Assembly (NCBI RefSeq): GCF_000327385.1
Contig: NW_008710370.1
Location: 1,153,922 to 1,217,921 of the forward strand
Direction: 5' to 3'
Origin: Lottia gigantea
Taxonomy: Eukaryota; Mollusca; Gastropoda; Lottiidae
Length of the DNA stretch: 64,000 bases
The notes below the pieces were generated by a model. It saw nothing but the letters and a program-made list of their open reading frames with translations. It was not told the DNA's origin and ran no database searches. Below, one piece after another: positions 1 to 13,200 of the stretch; within the stretch, counting starts at the first letter, position 1, and every line of letters starts with the position of its first letter. The position numbers were made by a program, and so were the translations under genes.

Positions 1-1635
1 ATTGTAATATTCATTCGTGGGAAACGGGTGTGTGACAATTTCAGGCAAAATTGTCTGGATTATAATTATGACCCAATCTTTTTTGATCAAGTCTAAAGAA
101 TTGATTCAAGGCCATCATGCCCACCATACATAGCATAATTTTAACCGCCATACTTATATATCCGCGCGTTTGGGTAACTTAAATTTAATTTTAATTTTAA
201 TTTTTTCTCAATTCTAATATCTTTTGTATCTATTTATTATGCAGAAATCAAATAAAACCGATTGGTTTTACAATGTCTTAGGTCAGAAGAAAATTAGATA
301 AAACAAGAATAACGCATCTTACTTTTTGTTTTCGACTAATGGTTTCATTGACTTTTTTTTAGTTTTTAAATGTTATTTCTTCGTTTACGGGTGACTAAAA
401 ATTACAAAGTAGGTTTTATGGCTTCCTAAAAAGTGAAGCAAACCACAACGACTACGTTTCAGTGCAATATTCTCAACTCTAAGCTTTAAAAACTTTTCTT
501 TGCCAAAAGTTCAAACAGGTGATAAGAAGAGTATTAACGAGTAGGGTGCTAAAAACCAGAAAACCGGTTTCTTCTTGCCCAGTTTGACCCTAACACAGAT
601 TCCGCAGATTTAACAAAGCTATGTTCAAGACAATCCTACTTAAGACGGAAATCTTCACGACGTGAGGAGGGTTTAGCCTTTCATAATTTACGTTTCCGGT
701 GCTAAAATGGCGTCTGGTGACCTTTGATTGCATTACCACTGATTTGCGTGTACCTTACTTCTTTGTAATTGTGTAATCCGAATAGATCATATAATAACCA
801 AGGAATTTTAGGCTTTTTCAATGGTGCCTTCATTTTTGTGGACGTAATTTTGAAACTTTGGAACTGAATCAAAAAATCCATCAACATAAGCACCCCTGTA
901 TTTAGAATCGCCTAACATTAATTAATAACATGTCTGAACCAATGAATGACAATATTCAAGTAAAATATCAGATGCAAGCATTGATCAATGATAAATCATT
1001 TTAAAAAATGAAATTATTTCAACACTATTGTTTTGCCTACCATGTGTAAACATGATCATACCAAAAGACGGTAAATTAAAAGTTTGAAGTAAAATGTACT
1101 TGATCACCTTTCTTAATCATTGTTTCTAATGTTGATTTATTTTCAACTTGGTTTCATATAAAACTTTAGATCGAAGAAATGTTTGTCCTCCGGCTTTCTA
1201 CCGCGAAACGAAAAGACATTAGTCAATAAGACATACACTCAATGTGAAAGAAATGTTTTAAGTTTCTAATAAAAGAAAAAAGAAGTATATTATTTAATAA
1301 AACATCAAATTATTGATAAATTGTATTTAGTTGACTTCAAGGTGGTCTTTTTATAATTCTAAATTCCTCACATATTTTCTAAGAATAATCAATTAACAAA
1401 TTAATATAGTTTAATTGCTCTAAAAATTGAATAGAAAGAAATAGCAAGAACTTGTCGTTTTTAAAGCAATGTCCACTCGTATATTTGTACCCTGGATTTT
1501 ATCTTTTCAAATAAAATTCTATTATAATTTCATCTTGTATATATATATATATAAATATATATACCATTATTCCATTATCTATTAAATGTTGAATAAAAGT
1601 AATATAATAATTTGTAAATAAAATTATTTCGAATC
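1..1635. other. AT-rich intergenic sequence, no gene seen
   Basis: No reading frame here resembles a protein I know. The stretch is AT-rich with a short (TA)n run near 1540-1562. The longest open frames are about 60 codons and low in complexity. I see no RNA gene. Confidence 0.6.
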
Positions 1636-1758
1636 TACGTTGGTTTGTTTAGGACATTTTTTCAAAGGTAGGTTCATTCAGAAACAAAAATGAAAAATAA
1701 TATGAGTAGAATTAAATCATTATAAACAAATTTAAACATGTCCTAAACAACCACCGTA
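1636..1758. mobile_element. Short inverted-repeat element (MITE-like)
   Basis: The two ends are inverted copies of about 20 bp. The left end reads TACGTTGGTTTGTTTAGGAC and the right end, reverse-complemented, reads TACGGTGGTTGTTTAGGACA, with one mismatch and one single-base gap. The 80-bp interior is AT-rich and non-coding. The size and ends fit a non-autonomous DNA transposon. No second copy was seen in the window, so the family is not proven, and the target-site duplication is not clear. Confidence 0.5.
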
Positions 1759-2002
1759 CAGATCTTTTATGATTACTTAGACATTATTTAATACTGTTTC
1801 TCAAGTAAACTTTCATTAATCCAATATTTTCATTATGATATTTGATTTATATTAATCAAAATGTGATCGTAATATTTGTACATTCTGATTGAAACATATT
1901 AAATATTGTGATCATTTGTATAATTTTGATCGTAATATTTGTATTATTGTAATCGTGATATTTATGTTATAGTGATTTATATTATTTTAATAGCACAATT
2001 TG

Positions 2003-2279
2003 TAGTAATGTAATCAAAATATAAGTAGTATTGTAATCACAGTATTGTAATCAAAATATAAGTAATATTGTAATCACAGTATTGTAATCAAAATATAAGT
2101 AATATTGTAATCACAATATTGTAATCAAAATATAAGTAATATTGTAATCACAATATTGAAATAAAAATATAAGTAATATTGTAATCACAATATTGAAATA
2201 AAAATATAAGTAATATTGTAATCACAATATTGAAATAAAAATATAAGTAATATTGTAATCACAATATTGAAATAAAATG
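2003..2279. repeat. 37-bp minisatellite, about 7 units
   Basis: Each 37-bp unit contains ATATAAGTAATATTGTAATC. The left units carry ATTGTAATCAAAAT and the right units carry ATTGAAATAAAAAT, so two sub-variants occupy opposite halves of the array. That pattern suggests stepwise expansion of neighbouring units. Degenerate related words (GTAATATTTGTA) continue leftward to about 1860. Confidence 0.9.
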
Positions 2280-5200
2280 GATATTGTATATATCAATAAA
2301 ATGGATATTGTATATGAAAACTTGTGATAAAATTCATATCATCCATTCTTTAAGAAGATAGATTAATATAATGAGGTGAAAACATTATTACATGAAAATT
2401 GTCCTGGCTATTGCTATAATAAGAAATTACAAATCATCTTCAGAAATGAAGGACCATCTGCGCATTTAATTTGTAATATTGAATAAGTGTGACAAATTAT
2501 TATCATATTTTAACAAATCAATAGAAAATAGTCCTGTTCAAAATGTTCAGCTGAAATTTTAATTTCTTCAAGGGTTTGTCTATGAATAAAACGGATGAGA
2601 CAATTTTGAAAGATGTGATTAAAAAATGTGACGAGTTTTGTTCTCGGTGAAAAAAGCGGTGCACCAGTTCTATAAGGACAGAAGACTCTGAATGGCAAAA
2701 CAATGATAAGCAATAGAATTTGATTGAAGTTTTAGTGAATTAAAAAAGGATAACAATTATTCGGGAGCGTGGCGTAGTGATAAGATATTAAGTTGGAAGT
2801 GAGGATTTATCAGACGACATCATGTGGCCATTCAGACACATCAACGCCTGTTTTAAGTCAGAGGTCCATGTCAAAATATTACTGAAAATTTCCGTTTGAG
2901 ATGTTCGCACGCGCGGAACGGTTTGTAATCTCTCACAAACGCACGCACCCGACCCACGGCTATCGTCCATCATACAATGGGTACATTGAGTATAGCATAT
3001 TGGTTTAAATAGAACTACCAATACCTCTAATATCATCTCATCATTGGTGATTATCATTTATCCAACTCAATCCTCACTGTACTTCATTAATTGACTATGA
3101 AATCGACCATCTCACGTGCGTGCGTTCTCGCTTACAAGATGGCGACCCCGGTATCCGTTATTGAATCTGAATCCAAACCAATTAGACGAGACTGGCTAGT
3201 TGAAGACTAAAGTAGAATAAAGTCGATTTAATTCCAGCCTTAGCTAACAAATCAGATAAGAAAGAACCATCGGGAGAAGGAAAATTAATCAATTTTGCTG
3301 CTTTTCACTTTTCTTGAATCTCTTAAGTCTATTCCTAGGAATTGCAGAAGGAAATAGCTTATCCTCAAGACTTATGACATTCTGAGGACAAGAAGATTGT
3401 TTTTATGTATCCTGTTTATAATTATTATATAAGTATATTAGCCGCGACTAAAATTGTGTTGTTCGGTATGGCATATGGATGTGAATTGCTATATTATAAA
3501 GGGATAAAATATAGGTTTCCTGTATGTATTCATTTTTGTATCGGGGACACACAGCATCTATTTGATCCATTCCGATTCCAATCGGACGTCTCTCATTCTA
3601 TTCTATAATTTTAATTAGTCAAGAAAAAATCGAACAAAAAAGATTTTGGTGTGACTATTGCGAGTTAATACCATTCCAACCAAATGGTTTTACGAAAATA
3701 GAGAATAAACATAGATACGCTATATCTGTCCCCTATACACATACGAAGGACAAATCACTTTTTAATTTATGTGATTTTCAATTGCGTTTGAATATTAATA
3801 AGCATTTTTAAACAACAATTTGGTTTAAGAATCTGTTCTGGAAAACCAACCCACTGTCTGCTTATACCTATGATAACATACGCATGAACAAAGCAATACG
3901 TGATGATTTAGGGGTATGTTATGCATGTCTTGATGGTATAGTCATGTGATACAATGTATGAAAAGAAATAAATTTCAATATAAACTTTATTCATTAAAAA
4001 ATTAAACATTTACAGTGGCATTATCAAAAGGGTAAAACTTAGGCATAGTACAAATTTCTGTTTCATCTTGATTTTTGTAATCTGCCTTTTCAAGTGGTAT
4101 AAGGAGCAAAATGCTAGTATCTTCAAATTTTGTTCAAATTGAAAGGAATGCAAATTCATGAATTCAGATTTAAAGAATTAGATTATTGCATTAATATCAA
4201 TATCAATATTTACATTTGGTCTGGGAAGTCAACGAAATCTTTGCCAAATGACATCAAACGAAGGTTCCATTCAGGTAGTTCTTTATACCAACCAGGTGTG
4301 GTACTAACATTTCAAAGACCAGTTTCTAATCTTTCATTTAATTAATCTGAAAATAAATACAGACATGCCTATCATGTTAAATAATTCTACATATTTATCA
4401 ATATTACTTCTATTTAGTTCTTCTTTATTCTATTGTAAAGTGGATTACAATCTACATGTCTTTCATAATTCTAGTATATATACTAAATATTGGGTAAAGC
4501 AGGGAGTAGGTTTTTGTCCCTATTGATTAACGCTTTGTATTCATAAATAGTGCATACTGCAACTGTAGACTTTTAATAAATTCATGCAAATCCAAGTAAT
4601 CATCTTTTTGTCAATGATGGTTTAGAATGTGAAAACGATTATCTTTGAAATTTGAGATGTTCATTATCACAAGCTTGGATGTCCATGAAAAAAGTTGCTT
4701 TTGATCATGATATACTTGCCTTATACAGCGACCCAATACAACTTTCAATTTCTAACATATACGTTTTTAAGATATGCCGAATTAGGAATTGATCTTAGGC
4801 TACATGTGGAAAATTTTAAAGACATTTTATTATCAAGAATTCAGGTCCTTTTTTCCAAAAGTCACTATGATGTAATTTAATAAGATGTGGCATCTGTTGA
4901 AGTAGATCAGTTCTAACGATTCTAACTGATATCGCGGTAAAGATACTGAACCAAACGTATCGTCAAGAAAAGTCAAGTCAATGCCCATCTGAAAACGTAC
5001 GTCTTTAAAAGTGTGGGTAAATTGACAGTATTTATTTAACTAGTTTAATATATGTAAAGGATTTATCAGAGACAACGAAGAAAATCGACGACAAATTTGA
5101 AAAGAGCGAAGTAAAAATGTTAATATTTGAGTACAAGAGTGTTGTGAGAAAAGGCAGTTAGAATAATTAGTTAAATCTTTAACTAATATTTATACACGTT

Positions 5201-7016
5201 TTGCTTAGTAACTTGTTATCTTAAAAAAATGCAACACAGAAAAACTCAAAACAGCGGGTTGTAGTTAAATATAAACAAAAATAAAAACAAGCAACTATAG
5301 TCCTGTATTTTCTGAAGCTTGTCTTTTCCACCTGTTATAGTTTCAATCATTTCCGCTGTACATATTTATCATTTTATTTTTCCGAGACAACAGCACTTCC
5401 GGTACAGCACAAATACTCGTGAAAATGAACGAAATAACTAGAAAAGCACCAAAAATACTTGCCAAAAGGAAATAGATAATCTTCATGTGATAAAGGGGGA
5501 TAATCCGTGGTTATTTTGGTACAAATCGTACTAAAACGTATTTTGAACGGAAACAAGAGATTATGATCTAATAGTGTTCAAAATGGACAGCGGGGGAGGT
5601 ACCACGTACTCTATAGACTTCTACTTTTTAACTTCAAGTCTAACATATAAAACAACAAAACAAATAGGACTACATTTACACCACGTTTCGTCATAACCAT
5701 GTTATGTTTTAAAACATTGAAATCAATAGCAAATACTCCGCCTAGAGTTTCAAAAACTACTACTAAGTACACTAGACGTGACGCGACGAAGTTTCAATTG
5801 TGGACAATGCTCACGTACCCACGGAAACCTACAAGAATTGCCATTCGGTGTGTATTCTCACCTTTCTGATGAAGAGTTCCAAATTTAACTAATTTGAACC
5901 TAACATTATTCAATGTGTACGCAATGGCCCTGCTAAAACAAACTTGTCTTCCCCGCTAGTCTAATGTCACACAGTTCAGTCAAAAGTCGAAATCCGTGAA
6001 TTCACCATCCATCGAATATTCTGGATCAAATGTCCATAGCGGAATTGAAAAAGTTCATTAGCTGCTACCAATGTCTTGCTAATATGTTGCTTTGGATTTT
6101 GGGTTTCGTTGCGGTTCGGATTGTTCGTACGTAGGGAATTTTATTTCCATCAGCATTTCTCCGATTGGTTTCGGACTCAAACAGTAATGATGAACACATA
6201 ATTCTGATTTGTCTTAAATAAACTCTATAAACTGAACATAAGACACATTAATAAAAAAGCGATCTAACGCATGTCAGATCACCCTCTCCCTGTCATATTG
6301 AGGAATAATCCTACTGACAAAGAAATTCCTAAACTAAATAATTTCTGTTAGCAGTGCAAAATGGCATGTAAATTAAATATTTGGGGCAAAATTTGTGCAA
6401 CTGTTATGACAAAAAACTAAATTTTGAGATCACTATGGTCGGAGTGTTAACACCATTACATTGTAAGGCAAATCATGGTAAACTTGGTTATCTTCCAGAT
6501 AGAAACAAGACCGTCAAATTATGCTACTCGTGATAATTATAAGTATCATTATCACATTGAGACAATATAAAAAGTCTATGTTATCAAAATGGGGGGAAGT
6601 TATGTCAATATTTAGAAAATAATGTTTGATATTATGTTAAGTTGATAGAAAATGTATTCTAAGTAACACGTTCACTCCACTCCAGTCAATATTGACTGAT
6701 TCCTCATCTTTCATCAACAACAAAAACTTCTTCAAATATTCACTCAGTTTTACACACAGTTTTACACTGACTTTCTCAAAGAAAACAGTTCTGTTTCTTT
6801 CACTATAATACCAAGTGTAAAGATAAGAGTTCCAAGTCAGTGGATCATTTTGAGGACAAACTTTCCAGTTTAAAAATAGTCTGTTAATATATAATGTTCA
6901 CGAACGTAATCTCATATCAAGAAAATCTAAATCCTATTTGAAATAAATTTTTAAAGTGATTAAAACATTTTTTTTTCTAAAATAAATTAAAACAATTCAC
7001 AAGTCATGTACGCTAA
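2280..7016. other. Intergenic sequence without a recognisable gene
   Basis: No open frame above 90 codons resembles a known protein. From 2762 to 3210 base composition is less AT-rich. This part holds TGGCGTAGTGATAAG, which resembles a tRNA-type box A, and a YY1-like AAGATGGCGACC word at 3136-3147. A 23-codon frame runs from the ATG inside that word (3139-3210). A further less AT-rich patch at about 5580-6150 shows nothing definable. No RNA gene was seen. Confidence 0.5.
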
Positions 7017-7267
7017 AGGGATTATAAAGGGGTTTTCGAAAAAAATGTATGTGTATTGGGGAAACTGATAAAATCAATTTGCACCATTAGATTTTCAATC
7101 AGGCGTCTGTAGTTCCTGCAAACCAAAACCACTAAAACTAAAACTATATTTTTGGCGATTAATGACGTCATCAAACACTTAGTTCCACAGACGTCTAATT
7201 GTAAATTGATGCTATCAGTGTCTATGATACACACAAAGAAAAATCAAAAAACCTCTATATAATCTTT
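7017..7267. mobile_element. TTAA-type MITE, family A copy 1
   Basis: The left end is AGGGATTATAAAGGGG and the right end, reverse-complemented, is AAAGATTATATAGAGG. Sub-terminal parts are also inverted (ACTGATA..ATCAATTT on the left, ATTGATGCTATCAGTGT on the right). The flanks are CTAA on the left and TTAA on the right, one change from a TTAA duplication. A perfect TGACGTCA word lies at 7163-7170 in the interior. The element shares ends and interior with copies at 33185 and 61969. No transposase is encoded. Confidence 0.8.
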
Positions 7268-10200
7268 TTAATATAAAACTGCTAACAAAAACAGATCATG
7301 AAATGAAAACATAACATAGTGAAAGTTTTTTTCTTAGCAAACTATAGTATGAATTTTTTATTCAGTAATTAATGAATTAAATCAACAATTTCGTCATGAA
7401 AATCGCAATCATAAACAATTAATATTTAAAAATCGTAAGAGTAATCTTATATATGCAATATTCAAGTTCTGTTTTAATGTTTTTATTCAATATCATACTT
7501 AGAAATTTATAATTGGCGGCAAGATCTAATATATTTACTTTACCAATAGTTATCAATATTTGAAATTCATAAAATGTATATAGATATTTCTCTTTTTATA
7601 TTTTATAACAAATATTGACATCTTCATGTTTCTCAAATTGTTGGAAGCATGTTTTTATTAACTATTCTATATCATACAAATATTGAATATTATGTCTCTC
7701 ATGAATTTAATTTAAATTATATGTGTAATGCTAATAAGTCAAAGTTAGTGGAAAACTTTTTGTTTTGATTTTGTCATAACTATTTAAAAAATCGTTATGA
7801 TAAAATTGTATTTTTCACTACGGCAACCACTTATTCGCTAGGTAAAAAGTGATATGCCTATGTACAAGTTGGTAGCCTATTGCGGTTTTTTAGCTTCACT
7901 TTCTGTATAAATATAAATTTTTGTTCTGACAACACCATAACTAGAACCATATGGTGTTTTAAAAGTCATTTCAATCAAACAGGATATTTTTTTGTGAAAG
8001 CGCTTCTGATGAATAGAACAATATGGTATTTTAAAAGCCATATCCATCAAACAAAATATCAAACAGGTAGAATCCTTATTTTGTCTTTTTCATATTATAC
8101 AAGGAAATATCCTGAAAAGGCTTTTATTAATTAAAATGGTGACTGTGTATATTTTTGTAAATAGTTTTAAAGAGGATATAATGGGATACGTAAATACATA
8201 TAACCTATACTCTTTTGATGCTTCGGTCCTTTTTTGGAAATTTCAATTTCCTGATGACTAATATTTTCGAAGTATCTAGACATAACTTTATTCACGTTTA
8301 ATATTAAAAAATATTCTGAAGAAAGTACCATATATAGACCATAATTTGAATGATATATGAATCTATTATAATGTAAATTGAAATATAAGTATATAAAGAT
8401 ATTCAGACAGAGAGCCTTGAAAGGATTTCTGAAAAACGATCTGCGAATACTAGACTTAGAAAACGAACAATTGACAAAAGTTTGAATATTTACCGAAAAA
8501 GACGTTACCAAGGTAACAACACACAGTTCAAACTTTAAAAGCACTCTAAAGGTCGAGGGGGTGTGGAAGAAATAGAACACGTGGTCCAGTCATATGCATG
8601 TACATTGCTAGGTAGATCTTTCATTCTACCGACGTGTTTTTACCGTCTATTTCACGGTAATTAGCAGGCCAGGTGAAAATCTATCAACGTGCCCTCAAAA
8701 CGTTTTTCTCGCCACAAACATATCGGATCGATGGCTTGTCATCTATTTTAATAACAGAGAACGTGACTATATCTCAAATACTTGCTTTCCATTTATATTT
8801 TCAAAAACCAAAAAAACAATATTCTCAATTCAAATACATTTAATTGCGCAAAATTGATCTTGAATACAATACATATCATATTACCAAATTTCATTTTGCT
8901 GTTTTAAATTCAATAAGGTATAGTGTGAGATGGTTAAGATAAACGTAGTGAACTTCTATTATAACCGAGAGTAGCCGAATATACAAAGACTAGAATATCC
9001 ATAAACAAAGTACTTCATATACTTGGATTCATTTAAAAGGTCTAGCAATTGTAATTAAAACCTATTTTCTGAAATATTACAATATTTAACAGTAGGTACA
9101 GAACTGCACTCCGAAATAAAGTTCAGAAATTCCTCCTTTAACGTGTTTCAACAAGAGTAAAACATATTATAGTGTCCTTACCACTATTTAAATAAAGGAG
9201 TTATCTCCCTTCTAAAGGTAAATATTTTGATCTGTAGAAACTAGGTTGTCGATATTTTCCCGTATAGATAAATTTCTCTTCCCAATGCTTCCTTACTACT
9301 CTGAGCCAACAATCTTTAAAATATATTATTTTTCGACATAGGGAAGACAAATATAATGACTTATTATTCCAACATTATGCAATGTTTAGGGAAATAGATG
9401 TCATATGAATAAACTTTTCCATTCCGTCGGTGTGCAGATAACAATACGCTCATAAAACTGAAAAAAATACATGCATGTCTTCCTTCTTAAAAAAAAGAAC
9501 CCACCATCATGACTTTAGGGAAATACAAAATACTCATTGTCAATTGTCATATCTATACTTCTATCGATCAAGGTACATCCTGGACTTATGAAATCAGATA
9601 TCTCATTGGTTCGTTGAGAAGTTCCGATTAATTATATTAACGTCATTTCTGATTGGTCATTGGTAAAAATGATTGATGGCTCAAGATATGACGCCATGTT
9701 GTATTAAGATATAATCCCAGTTATTTGAAATTTTGTCTGTTCTTGAGTATTTTAGATAGCTGAATATTTTGTGATCGTTATCATATTCATTAAATTTAGG
9801 CGAAGATTTCAAACTGTTTTGAAAACCCTGGGTCCATTTTGACAAGAAAACTATACATTTGAAATATTGTTATACTAATGAATCGCTACTGAAAGAACAA
9901 ATAAAAAAAAGTTATAAAAGAATTATTAATGGACAAATTGCAAGGCTGCCAGAAAGCAATAACGCAAGCAGATGAACATTCTTTAAATCTTATATGTTGC
10001 TGTCAAACTGATTGATGTCGCCTGTTCGCATTATCTACATCTGAAGCAAAAATGTTTTTTTTTTATTCTCAAAGCAATTGCAAGGAATTTCAAAAGATAA
10101 ATGAGTCAAAAGAAGATTCTTATAGGTTTTAAAGCATACTTCATCAAATCCCGAATGGAATCAAATCAGGTAAAGTATTCAATATATAACAGCAGAATAA

Positions 10201-13200
10201 AAACTAATTAGTGACTGACTGGAGGGACAATTTTATTATCCTATATCTTTGGCTAGTGACATCAATTTATGTCGTTGCTGGGATATAAAAATTTATCATG
10301 GATCAATTTAGTTATCAGGCCATATTACAATATAGAAGACACCTGTATACTACCATCACTTTGTCTCTATCTAATATCTCACCTAGCTGCCATTTTCTTT
10401 TTCAACCATCTCTTAGTTACCACCTGTTTCTATTTTACAATTTATCGATTTGTTCATTTTCGAAAAAAATATTTTGTCGATATAAGAAAATTCGTTGTAT
10501 AAAATTGTTAAATTTCTAATAAAAAAAGTAAACTTTGTTATTTTCTCCAAATAGGCACCGCTTCCCTTTTCTTAATTTCTCTATACTGACAAAAGTACCC
10601 CGAGGTTACCTTCATTTGCCCAATCTGGTTCAATAAAAAATTTATATTATTTCAATATTCCCATAATATTTTCATATTTTTCAGAAAATTCTGTTCATAT
10701 AAAAACTTTGTATTTTTAACAAAGACTTCATAAGCAATCTGATTGCAAAAAATTACGTAGACGCAATCGTTTTAGATATATAATTATGCAACAAGTAATG
10801 GTTTTTAATTTTTTGACCTTAAAATAAAATGGAATGACGACATTTTTAGAAACTGACACACACATGTGGGGTTCCTCATTAAAATAAGGTGTTAAAACTA
10901 TGGAAGTTTGAACATCACAAAGTTTTCACCTTTGCACTATATGGACATTCACTCACTTACTCAATGACATTTACACCACCCCCAAACTTAAATTGTTTTT
11001 TTTCTGAAAATACTATAAGGATGAGCTCAACCAATTTCTTTCAAAAAGGTTTTTGATAACCAAACGATTCAGAAGTAGAAAGCTCATATCAAATTATGGA
11101 ACTCATAATAAATATTGTATACACACATTTTCAAGTTTTTCAAGTTTAGATACTCCTATAAAGCTCTTAAGAAACGTTACTTATTTTTTTACTAATAGAA
11201 ATCACCAATGATGAATAGATGGAATTGAAAAATCAAATAATGAAACTCATAATAATTTAAGGTAAACACATTTTCCAAATTGACAAACAAACTCTTAAAA
11301 AGACTTTTCGAAAACCAACGATAAATAAATAATATAAACACACTCCTAACTCTCGATTCAAATCACTGATCAAATATGAAAAACGACAAGAAAATAAAGT
11401 GTATTTAAATAATAATGAGCATATTAATATATTTACATATTTTATCAAAATAAACTGTCCTTTTTTTTAAAAATGTTAACAAGTTGACATAAGATAACTC
11501 TTTATACAAAAGGATAAGAGATTTTACTTCAACATATAATCAAAAACTAAATATTGACATCTTATTGGTCTTGTTAACTCAGAAATAACTGTTCAAATTT
11601 ACCTATTGCATGTAACTACTACAAAACTCTTCTATTCTTTTAGCGTGAAATTAAAGTTATGTTTCCACTTTTTTCCTTATAAAGCCAGTGTTCATTAACA
11701 AAGGGCTGTAACATCAAAATTAAAACCAATGACGCCATTTCATGTCTCGAACATTAAAGAACGGAAATCTTGAAATGATGAATGATACAAAGATGTGGAG
11801 TTTTTTTTCACGATTTTTAGAGTAACAATTAAAAATCCTGCAATTTAAATGCTACTTCCGGTTCAGTCCAAATACCCACAGGTAATTTGTTCTGGAGTAT
11901 TTTGTTGATGTCTAAAGTAAATTTGTGACCATATCCCTTAAAACCATAATTGACCAAAGCGTCAATATTATATTGTTTAAAATAGAAACTCCCCTGGGGT
12001 AGCTGAAGTTTGTATACCTAGTCACTCGAGCGTGGAATATAGAATAAAATCTATAAACAGCGAGGAAATTGAACAGGAGACTAAGTAAACATTGGCACCA
12101 TTATTTCCACGGGTCTGTATTTTGTCTATGTTGATTAGAAAATAAAAAGTTCAAAGCGATTGAATCAATGTGATGTATCGACGATGTACAATGGGGATTT
12201 GAGTAATGAATTTTCGCTTTATAACTGCTATTAATTTCTAAAAGCTTGAATTTTACAGCAGTTTTCTAATCAAATTTAAACGTTATCATCAATGAATTCC
12301 ACGCCTCACAGCTTATTACAGAAAAAGAGACAAAAAAAAAACCAACGATTTGGAAGATTGTTAAGATAAAGTGTTTTTGTTTTTTTGTATGTAGAAGAAT
12401 TATCTGAATTTTTACAATTTTGCCTTCTATAATTTAGCCCTCTATCCAGAAATTAGATTTTATCATTAATATTGGTTTGAATTAAATTTTGTATATGTTC
12501 TTCAAGATAGAACTGACTATAATAAAATACCCTTTATGGAAAACTAGTCTACAGATGGCTAAGAGACTTGTTAATCTGGACAAGACGGATATTAAGACGA
12601 GAAAATCTGCCAACTTGAAACCCTTGTTGTTATTATTTGACCCCTCAGATACCATCCGTTAGGGAAACTAGCAAACATTTTCTGAAAGGACCTGACCATT
12701 GTCAATCTAACATTGGCCCTTTTTAACCATAAATGAGATTTTGTTGACATTGCTCGACTAAGGTAAACACAGAGAAACAAACGATGAAAGAAAAGGATAT
12801 AAGCGACATATTAATAGCTACTCCTCAAACGAAATTAGCTTTTCCATCTATTGGGTTGTCATACGCTCGTCCTGTTTGGAATCTTTTATTTCAGACACAA
12901 CGATACTTTCGATGTTCTTGTATAAAGAAGTACGGGAAACTGCCGCCTTTCTTTTCAAAACGTAGTTTATTGTGGACTTAAATCCAACGGAAAGAACATT
13001 TTGAACAATCCAACTCCTATACACTTCCATTGTATAGACGAAGATGTAGGCGACCATTGAGCTCGAGATAGCAATGTTTATAATAAATATTTAGAAATAT
13101 TTTTGAGTGGTGAACCGCTTTTGAAGTTGATTATAAATTTAAATAGTTTGAATTTGTAGATAATATTTACGTAATAAGGAATTACGTATATACATTTCAA

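Noticed and set aside
2762-2815. Possible tRNA-derived SINE head (TGGCGTAGTGATAAG)
   Set aside because: Box A only. No convincing box B at the right distance and no second copy.
8167-8580. 137-codon minus-strand open frame
   Set aside because: Composition is that of translated AT-rich DNA, no known domain is visible, and no splice or promoter context supports it.
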